From NCBI RefSeq assembly GCF_004138495.1, contig NZ_ML142854.1, forward strand, positions 175,740-193,689: a DNA stretch of 17,950 nt. Direction: 5' to 3'. The notes under the pieces were generated by a model. That model worked only from the letters and a program-made list of their open reading frames with translations, was not told the origin of the DNA and did not search any database. The stretch is from Phytoactinopolyspora endophytica. GTDB lineage: Bacteria > Actinomycetota > Actinomycetes > Jiangellales > Jiangellaceae. Made by a program: the position numbers and the translations under genes. Shown here in pieces: positions 12,883-17,950 of this stretch (position 1 is its first letter; every line of letters starts with the position of its first letter).

Positions 12883-13650
12883 CTCAAGCTGATCGAAGGT
12901 CTGCCGGACAATCCCATTGGTATCTGTGCCGCCGCGCAGAGCCTGGTCATTCAGCCAGCGGACGCTACTGCGTCGGGGATCGCCGAGGACCGGCTCGCGG
13001 AGAAGAACATCCGGCCGGTCAGCGAGCTGATCGCCGTACTGACCGCTCTCGATCCGTCACCGTTGCACCAGGCCCGAACCACTGACGCACGAGTGATCGG
13101 TACATGCCGCCACTTCGCCACCCTCGCCTGTGCTTTCCTGCGGGCGCGGGGCATTCCCTCACGGGCCCGATGCGGCTTCGGAACCTACTTTCTGGAGGGG
13201 CGCGGCGTCGACCATTGGATCATCGAGTTCTGGGACGCCGATGAGCGCCGCTGGGTGCGGGTCGACGTCGAGCACCTCGGCAAGCACTATGTCGAGTGCA
13301 CTGAGGACCTCGCGCCGGGCGAGTTCCTCACCGGGGGTGAGGCATGGCTCCAATACCGCCAAGGATTGGTCGACGGGCAGATGTTCGGGGTAGCCGGTGT
13401 CGATTACGCCTGGGGGCCGGCAGAGATCAGCGGCAACACCATCCGCGATCTCGCTGCGCTCGGCAAGCGGGAAATGCTGCCCTGGGATGAATGGGGCCGT
13501 ATGACCGACGCCTATGAGGGCAAGACGGGGCCCGACTACGACCAGCTCATCGACGAGGTCGCCGATGCGTGCTCCAAAGGCGAGCCGCTGGCCTTGACTC
13601 GCCTGTTCGCCAGCGAGGAACTGGCAGTTCCCCGCCACCTGGATGGGTGA
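12820..13650 (+). CDS. Transglutaminase-like (papain-fold) protein
   Basis: The 276-residue product shows the Cys-His-Asp arrangement of the transglutaminase-like superfamily: Cys96 in TCRHFATLACAFLRARGIPS, His132 in VDHWIIEFWD and Asp149 in RWVRVDVEH. The segment after Cys, with RARGIPSRARCGF, is the classical helix-strand of these enzymes. Members are cysteine proteases, amidases or transglutaminases; several bacterial ones are of unknown specificity. There is no signal peptide, so it is probably cytoplasmic. The ATG at 12820 is chosen because the duplicated fragment keeps the reading frame from it, though the ribosome-binding site is weak. It lies just outside the element, is read in the same direction as tRNA-Arg, and is convergent with the P450 gene. 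Confidence 0.82.
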   Translation: MADDVLNYSQPGPFTSLNVTQLKLIEGLPDNPIGICAAAQSLVIQPADATASGIAEDRLAEKNIRPVSELIAVLTALDPSPLHQARTTDARVIGTCRHFATLACAFLRARGIPSRARCGFGTYFLEGRGVDHWIIEFWDADERRWVRVDVEHLGKHYVECTEDLAPGEFLTGGEAWLQYRQGLVDGQMFGVAGVDYAWGPAEISGNTIRDLAALGKREMLPWDEWGRMTDAYEGKTGPDYDQLIDEVADACSKGEPLALTRLFASEELAVPRHLDG

Positions 13651-13710
13651 GTGGCCGCGGGCCGAAGGCGAGTGTCGGCTGCGTCGAGACAGAACGCGTG
13701 ACTGGTCCTG

Positions 13711-14886
13711 TCACCAGCGCACTGGGAGCTCGGCCAGGCCGCCGGTCAACACATCGTCGCGCAGTGTCAGCTCTGGTACCTCGACCGCCAGCCGCAGGAT
13801 GGGGAACCGCGACACGAGTTGGGAGAACACCACTTGCAACTCGATTCGCGCCAGCGGCGCGCCGATGCAGTACCGGGCTCCGTGGCCGAAGGTGAGATGT
13901 GACGTGGCGACGCGGGTGACGTCAACGTTGTCGGGGTTGGGGAAGACCGCCGGATCGTGGTTGGCCGCGCCGATATCCAGCAGTACGAGATCGCCCGCTT
14001 GGATGGTGGCCCCGCCGACGTCCAGGTCGGTACGTGCGTAGCGAGGGATTCCTCCGCCGCCTTTGCTCGGAGCCCGCAGCATTTCCTCGACCGCGTGCGG
14101 AATCAGGCTTGTGTCGTCCAGCACGGCATTCCATTGGTCGAGATTGGTGAGGAGTAGCAAGGCTCCCAAGCCGATCTGGACGACGGTGGTCTCGTGTCCG
14201 GCGAACAGCAGTGCCATGGACATCCCGGCAGCCTCGGTGTCGGAGACTCCGTCGACGGCACACAACCGCGAGATCACGTCGTCGCCGGGGTCTCGTCGTT
14301 TCTGTGCGACCAGCTTCATGCCGTACTGGAAGAGCTCGCCCATTCCTCGCTCGGAACGCTCCCGGTCGCGTGTGTTGGCAGCGTCCTGAGTCCAGGAGCG
14401 GAACTGGTCGCGGTCTTCGTAAGGGACGCCGAGCAGTTCACAGATCACGAGGACGGGCAGTGGCAGCGCCAATGCCGCGTGCAGGTCTGCCGGAGACCCC
14501 TGCTCGGTCATCTGGTCCAGTAGCTGCGTGGTCAGCGCCTCGACGCGGGGGCGTAGGCCACGCATGTGCTTTGGTGAGAAGAGGGGCTGCAGCAAAGACC
14601 GCATGCGTGCATGGTCGGCCTGCTCGGTGTCGAAGTTGCCCAGCGGGCCACCGAACATCGCCGACTCGCCGGTCCGTGCGGCCGTGTCAGGCGTGGGATG
14701 GGAGCGGCCGAGCCGGTCATCGTCGAGGAGCAGTCGCACTTCGGCATGACCTGTGACCAGCCACGCCTCGTCGCCTACCGCGGTGCGTACACGATGGAGC
14801 GGGCCGTGCGACTGCAGTTGGCGTAACAGTGGTGCGACCTGCAGCGGGTGTGTCTGCTCGAACGGCAGCTGCGCTAAGGCGTCCAT
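13711..14886 (-). CDS. Cytochrome P450
   Basis: The 391-residue protein is a soluble bacterial class I P450. It shows the I-helix oxygen-activation motif AGHETT (229-234), the K-helix ExxR in EEMLR (268-271), and the haem-binding loop FGHGARYCIG with the proximal Cys340. GNFDTEQADHARMRSLLQPLFS (residues 83-104) is the C-helix region that contacts haem. P450s insert one oxygen atom from O2 into a substrate using electrons from a ferredoxin; no ferredoxin or reductase gene is adjacent, so electrons must come from elsewhere. The substrate cannot be read from the sequence. The ATG at 14886 has GGAGG five bases upstream; the frame is open upstream but enters the promoter region. It is divergent from a TetR regulator that probably controls it. 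Confidence 0.95.
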   Translation of the reverse strand: MDALAQLPFEQTHPLQVAPLLRQLQSHGPLHRVRTAVGDEAWLVTGHAEVRLLLDDDRLGRSHPTPDTAARTGESAMFGGPLGNFDTEQADHARMRSLLQPLFSPKHMRGLRPRVEALTTQLLDQMTEQGSPADLHAALALPLPVLVICELLGVPYEDRDQFRSWTQDAANTRDRERSERGMGELFQYGMKLVAQKRRDPGDDVISRLCAVDGVSDTEAAGMSMALLFAGHETTVVQIGLGALLLLTNLDQWNAVLDDTSLIPHAVEEMLRAPSKGGGGIPRYARTDLDVGGATIQAGDLVLLDIGAANHDPAVFPNPDNVDVTRVATSHLTFGHGARYCIGAPLARIELQVVFSQLVSRFPILRLAVEVPELTLRDDVLTGGLAELPVRW

Positions 14887-14909
14887 GGGTCCTCCGAAAG
14901 TCAACTGGT

Positions 14910-14963
14910 CTTGTACAAGATGACTTAAACAACTTACTTGTATAGTCTGGCTTAAACAAGAGG
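14910..14963. promoter_or_regulatory. Operator array between P450 and TetR genes
   Basis: Four related decamers occur at 13-14-base spacing: CTTGTACAAG (14910, a perfect palindrome), CTTAAACAAC (14924), CTTGTATAGT (14937) and CTTAAACAAG (14951). Equivalently, a 27-base unit is repeated twice, matching at 18 of its first 23 positions. TATAGT at 14941 could be the -10 of the TetR gene. An array of this kind in an 88-base divergent gap is a strong candidate for the binding site of the adjacent TetR protein, repressing both genes. Confidence 0.65.
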
Positions 14964-14974
14964 AGGCTGATGCC

Positions 14975-15583
14975 ATGGCAGATGACGGACAATCCGCGAG
15001 ACCGGACCCGGTGGGCCAGCCTGAGCGTGTTCGCCGGATGCCCCGCGCCGAGCGGCGTCAGCAGATCATCGATTCGGCCACCCGTGCCTTCGGTCGTGGG
15101 GGATTCGCCGCTACCGGACTCGATGAGGTGGCCGCCGAAGCCGGTGTCACCCACGTGATCCTCTACCGGCATTTCGCCTCGAAGAGCGACCTCTACCGCG
15201 CTGTGCTGGAGCGAGCGTGTGCGCGACTCGAGGATGCCGTGGGGACGGACGGCTTCGACGAGACGAGCCTGCCTGCGCTCCTACGGGCGGCCGCCGCGGA
15301 CCCGGACGGATTCAAACTTCTCTTCCTGCACGCGGCCAGGGAGCCGGAGTTCCGTGACGTGATCGACACGATCCGGTCCGGGTCGACGCAGGTCGCCCGG
15401 CGTCACCTCGCCGATTCGATTCCGGATGGTGCTTGGCGTGACTGGGCCGCGCGAGTGGTGCCGGCCTTCACTCTGGAAGCCGTGGTTGCCTGGCTTGACC
15501 TGGGCCAGCCCGATCCGGATCAGGCGGCCGAGCGGATCAGCAGTTCCATCCATGGCATCATTCGGGCTGCCCACGGGGGCTGA
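14975..15583 (+). CDS. TetR-family transcriptional regulator (P450-linked)
   Basis: The 202-residue product has the TetR DNA-binding domain at about residues 24-75: RAERRQQIIDSATRAFGRGG, then the helix-turn-helix LDEVAAEAGVTHVILYRHF and SKSDLYRAVLE. The rest is a helical ligand-binding and dimerisation domain without a recognisable subtype. AGGAGG eight bases before the ATG at 14975 fixes the start. It is divergent from the P450 gene and the shared gap contains an array of similar decamers, so it most likely represses the P450 and itself until a small-molecule ligand binds. Confidence 0.93.
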   Translation: MADDGQSARPDPVGQPERVRRMPRAERRQQIIDSATRAFGRGGFAATGLDEVAAEAGVTHVILYRHFASKSDLYRAVLERACARLEDAVGTDGFDETSLPALLRAAAADPDGFKLLFLHAAREPEFRDVIDTIRSGSTQVARRHLADSIPDGAWRDWAARVVPAFTLEAVVAWLDLGQPDPDQAAERISSSIHGIIRAAHGG

Positions 15584-15609
15584 TCGCGTCGAACAACGAC
15601 GCCCGTCCG

Positions 15610-16098
15610 TCAGCCGTCGAACGCCGGTGGTTCGGAACCCTCGGACCCCGGCGGCGGCTCTGGGGTGCGGTCGTCGTCGGGGTCGTGCCCTCCCCAGCCG
15701 TGGTACCAGTCCGCGTGGTCTTTCCAGCCTCTGGCCAGGATGTACAGGAACGGTTCGTCGGTGAACCGCGCGGCCGGTGCTTCCCGGCGCGATATGCAAT
15801 CGCGCGTGATCTCCCGGCGATTGTGGATCCGGAAGAGGACCTGGGCCGGATCGCGTTCGGAGACGTGCCAGCCGTCTTGTGCGCAGCTGCAGACGAGGGG
15901 AGCGAGAGCCGTCTGCTCGACCTCATCGGGCACGATGGTGGAGTCCGTGCCGAGGACGATGACCTCCCCTCCCTCGCCCGCATCCAATGACGCCCCCGCC
16001 GCGATGGCTTGGAGCGTCACCGCCTCGGCTTCGTCGAGCCTGCGCATGACGAAGTCCGCAGCGTCGGGGTGCCATCCCACATGCGAACCCATGAGCAC
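15610..16098 (-). CDS. Hypothetical protein resembling DUF6221
   Basis: The 162-residue protein has an N-terminal helix (DFVMRRLDEAEAVTLQAIAAG) at residues 15-35, a central DPAQVLFRIHNRREITRDC segment and an ending FLYILARGWKDHADWYHGW. This order (short N-terminal DEA helix, VL..I..RR.I..DC, then a W-rich final helix about 'H-x-D-Y/W') is what I recall for the actinobacterial DUF6221 family, whose function is unknown. The tail is rich in Asp, Pro and Gly. The GTG at 16098 is chosen because GGGAG lies six bases before it; an ATG two codons later has poorer spacing. It is convergent with the TetR gene (26 bases apart) and lies downstream of the second TetR on the same strand. Confidence 0.7.
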   Translation of the reverse strand: MLMGSHVGWHPDAADFVMRRLDEAEAVTLQAIAAGASLDAGEGGEVIVLGTDSTIVPDEVEQTALAPLVCSCAQDGWHVSERDPAQVLFRIHNRREITRDCISRREAPAARFTDEPFLYILARGWKDHADWYHGWGGHDPDDDRTPEPPPGSEGSEPPAFDG

Positions 16099-16125
16099 AA
16101 ATTACTCCCACGATCCGTCCAGGTT

Positions 16126-16163
16126 CTACACGTACATCGTGATCGACAGTGATCGGAGTGTAG
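16126..16163. promoter_or_regulatory. Dyad and direct repeat upstream of the DUF6221-like gene
   Basis: CTACAC (16126-16131) and GTGTAG (16158-16163) form an inverted repeat; inside it GTGATCG occurs twice at an 11-base period (16139 and 16150). On the minus strand TACACT (16162-16157) could serve as a -10. The length is short and the matches may be chance. Confidence 0.3.
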
Positions 16164-16178
16164 AGGGCCATACGCTGC

Positions 16179-16952
16179 TCAGCTGTCTCCGTCGGCGGGC
16201 CACGGATAACCGGAGGTCAGCGCGGTCAGCTGCACGACTGTGTTGAATAGGGCGTCGCTGCCCTCGGGGCCGATGAATCCGAAGTGGCCGTAGGTCTCCA
16301 GGGAGATGAAGCCGTGCAGCATCGACCAGGACGTCAAGCAGGCCTGGAAGAACTCCGGTGGAAGTGGTCCCGCTCCGGCCGGGGTCATGACTTCGTCCTC
16401 GTCTTTCGCCGGCTTGTGCAGCGCCTTGTCGACGTGGGTGATCATCGGCGACCTGAGCTCGCCTCGCTGGCCGGCGTCGAGAAACATCGCCTTCAGCTGC
16501 ATCATGGCGCGTTGAGCGGCTTCCGTGGTGGGTCCCTCTTCGGGAGCGACGTAGCCGGGCAGGGGCAGGCCGAAGATCAGGGCGAAGCGCTCCGGCTCAC
16601 GGTTGGCCCATGCGCGGTATGCGGCGGCGACGGCGTAGAAGCGGCCGGGTAGGTCGTCGGGGTCCACGGCTTCGCGTGCTTGCGCGACCTTGTTGCCGAG
16701 GTCGTCGTAGGCATCGACGATCATCGCGGTCAGCAGCTCGTCCCGGTCGTTGAAATACCGGTACAGGGCCGGGGCGGTCATGCCCATCTCGCGGGCGATC
16801 TCGGAAAACTTCAGGTCTGTTCTGCCCTGCTCATGCATGATCCGCAGAGCCGTCTCCTTGATCTCGTCGATGGTCGCGGCCCGTGCGCGCTCACGCCGTG
16901 TGGGCCGTGCCGGACTGCCACCCACGTCGTCTGTCATCTGCGTCGCATCCAT
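16179..16952 (-). CDS. TetR-family transcriptional regulator (MMPL-linked)
   Basis: The 257-residue product carries a TetR helix-turn-helix at about 47-67, LKFSEIAREMGMTAPALYRYF, following RERARAATIDEIKETALRIM. The C-terminal part is the type with WHG-like or TetR_C_33-like features: AAYRAWANREPERFALIFGLPLPGY (residues 109-133) and SWSMLHGFISLETYGHFGF. AAGGAG nine bases before the ATG at 16952 supports the start. It is divergent from the MMPL transporter gene, and a dyad overlaps the transporter's predicted transcription start, so it probably represses that gene. TAACG occurs twice at a ten-base period just upstream (about 17025-17039) and could be a site for autoregulation. Confidence 0.93.
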   Translation of the reverse strand: MDATQMTDDVGGSPARPTRRERARAATIDEIKETALRIMHEQGRTDLKFSEIAREMGMTAPALYRYFNDRDELLTAMIVDAYDDLGNKVAQAREAVDPDDLPGRFYAVAAAYRAWANREPERFALIFGLPLPGYVAPEEGPTTEAAQRAMMQLKAMFLDAGQRGELRSPMITHVDKALHKPAKDEDEVMTPAGAGPLPPEFFQACLTSWSMLHGFISLETYGHFGFIGPEGSDALFNTVVQLTALTSGYPWPADGDS

Positions 16953-17053
16953 GCCGCGTAGCTCCTTACAGCTGTGCCGGAACCGCCGACTCCGGTCGAG
17001 GGGCGGTTCTCAGATGAACGTTCCGTTAATCATCGTTACAGAAGTGAAGGCCC

Positions 17054-17083
17054 TTGACAAGCCGAACCTGCCTGGCGAATAGT
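17054..17083 (+). promoter_or_regulatory. Promoter of the MMPL transporter gene
   Basis: A perfect -35 TTGACA (17054-17059) is followed 18 bases later by AATAGT (17078-17083), four of six matches to the -10. Transcription would start near 17090, about 65 bases before the ATG. Confidence 0.65.
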
Positions 17084-17084
17084 A

Positions 17085-17115
17085 ATGATGCATAACCAAC
17101 GTGATTTGGCATCAT
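17085..17115. promoter_or_regulatory. Dyad over the MMPL transcription start
   Basis: ATGATGC (17085-17091) and GCATCAT (17109-17115) form a perfect 7-bp inverted repeat with a 17-base spacer, beginning just after the -10. This is where a repressor would block transcription; the divergent TetR is the obvious candidate. Confidence 0.5.
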
Positions 17116-17154
17116 GCACGTCACGGTCCGTCTCGTCACTTACAAGGGATCACC

Positions 17155-17950
17155 ATGACGACCTCCACCTCCACACACGAACGGAAGACCGTTTCCCCGC
17201 CCGGACCTGGGCCGCTCGGCAGGCTGGCGGGCTTCGCCTTCCGCCGTCGCGGCCGAGTGATCCTCGCGTGGATCGTCGCGATCGCAGCGGCATTCGGGCT
17301 GTCGACCGCCTTCGCCGGTGACTTCGCGGCGGACTACTCGGCTCCCGGCTCGGACTCCAAACAGGCTCAAGATCTGCTCAGCGACCGATTCCCCGCGTTC
17401 GCCGGCGATACGGTCGACGTCGTCGTCCGTGCCGACGACGTCACCGCTCCTGACGTCCAGACTGACGTCGACGCACTTCTCGGTGAGCTCGCCGAAGCTC
17501 CGCACGTCGCCGCTGCCGGCGACCCGTACGCGGAGCCGGGCGGCATCTCCGAGGACGGCCAAACTCTCGCCACCCAGCTCAGGCTGACGTACGAGAACGG
17601 CGCCAACGTGCCCGAGGAGGACAGCGAGAGGCTGCTCACCGTGGCCGAGGAGGCCGAGCGGCCGGGTCTCGAGATCGCACTCGGAGGGCAGTCGATCCAG
17701 CTGGCAGAGCAGGGCGAGATCGGCTCGGAGGGGATCGCTCTGGTTGCGGCGGCCTTCATCCTGCTGGTCACCTTCGGCACCGTGGTGGCTGCCGGACTGC
17801 CGTTGCTGGTGGCGGTATCGGGTCTCGGCGTGAGTGCCATGCTGACCGGCCTGGTCGCCGCGCTGATCGACGTGCCCGACTGGTCCACTGCCCTGGCTAC
17901 GATGCTCGGCATCGCGCTCGGGATCGACTACGTCCTGCTCATGGTGACCC
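17155..17950 (+). CDS. MMPL-family RND transporter (partial, continues beyond window)
   Basis: Only the first 265 residues are present. They show the classical MMPL layout: transmembrane helix 1 at about 34-52 (GRVILAWIVAIAAAFGLSTAF), an extracytoplasmic porter domain from about 55 to 190 (PGSDSKQAQDLLSDRFP near its start), then helices 2-4 from residue 191 with FILLVTFGTVVAAGLPLLVA and LGIALGIDYVLLMVT, the conserved motif that carries the proton-relay aspartate. MMPL proteins use the proton gradient to export lipids or drugs. AAGGGA upstream of the ATG at 17155 supports the start. Full-length members are about 700-1000 residues. The divergent TetR and the promoter dyad suggest an inducible efflux pump; substrate unknown. 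Confidence 0.95.
   Translation, partial: MTTSTSTHERKTVSPPGPGPLGRLAGFAFRRRGRVILAWIVAIAAAFGLSTAFAGDFAADYSAPGSDSKQAQDLLSDRFPAFAGDTVDVVVRADDVTAPDVQTDVDALLGELAEAPHVAAAGDPYAEPGGISEDGQTLATQLRLTYENGANVPEEDSERLLTVAEEAERPGLEIALGGQSIQLAEQGEIGSEGIALVAAAFILLVTFGTVVAAGLPLLVAVSGLGVSAMLTGLVAALIDVPDWSTALATMLGIALGIDYVLLMVT

Noticed and set aside
1..17950. CRISPR array
   Set aside because: No set of regularly spaced repeats with unique spacers occurs; the only short-period repeats are the operator boxes and the att-proximal repeats.

Overview
The window reads as chromosomal DNA of a high-GC actinobacterium. The sequence itself points there: consistently GC-rich codons, GTG starts, a GTP-type PEP carboxykinase, a LytR-CpsA-Psr wall ligase, MMPL export, DUF6221-like and zinc-ribbon small proteins, and TetR/P450 pairs. 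I cannot name the genus.

Layout. (1) 1-3927, minus strand: a tightly overlapping five-gene operon in the order DoxX-like membrane protein, four-helix membrane protein, acyl-CoA dehydrogenase-like flavoprotein, periplasmic-binding-protein-fold protein without a signal peptide, and a radical SAM enzyme with a TusA-like N-terminus that runs off the left edge. A perfect 13-bp stem with a 10-nt loop encloses the first gene's start codon. This is the strongest candidate for an undescribed system; it looks like a membrane-linked redox or sulfur pathway, but the function is inference. (2) 4127-8064: small zinc-ribbon protein, membrane protein with a PH-like tail, a short YqeY, tRNA-Ser(GCT), a phosphoribosyltransferase and an LCP protein, closed by a strong bidirectional terminator. 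(3) 8091-10370: pckG on the minus strand, with a long leader carrying a CRP-type site and a 27-bp dyad, then tRNA-Arg(ACG).

(4) 10326-12882: a decayed integrative element in the 3' end of tRNA-Arg(ACG), bounded by a 45-bp att core. It holds a broken tyrosine integrase, a ribbon-helix-helix protein and a membrane-anchored protein. The duplication does not stop at the att core: another 222 bp of chromosomal flank, including the first codons of the next gene, is also present on the left at about 95% identity and is fused into the integrase gene within a short shared sequence. This suggests a second, partly illegitimate recombination that locked the element in place.

(5) 12820-17950: a transglutaminase-like protein, a cytochrome P450 divergent from a TetR regulator with a regularly spaced operator array between them, a DUF6221-like protein, and a second TetR divergent from an MMPL transporter that continues past the right edge. 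These two pairs look like self-contained detoxification, export or modification modules. No stretch over about 300 bp is unexplained: 9924-10294 is pckG leader plus tRNA promoter, and 12439-12819 is the right end of the element plus duplicated flank.
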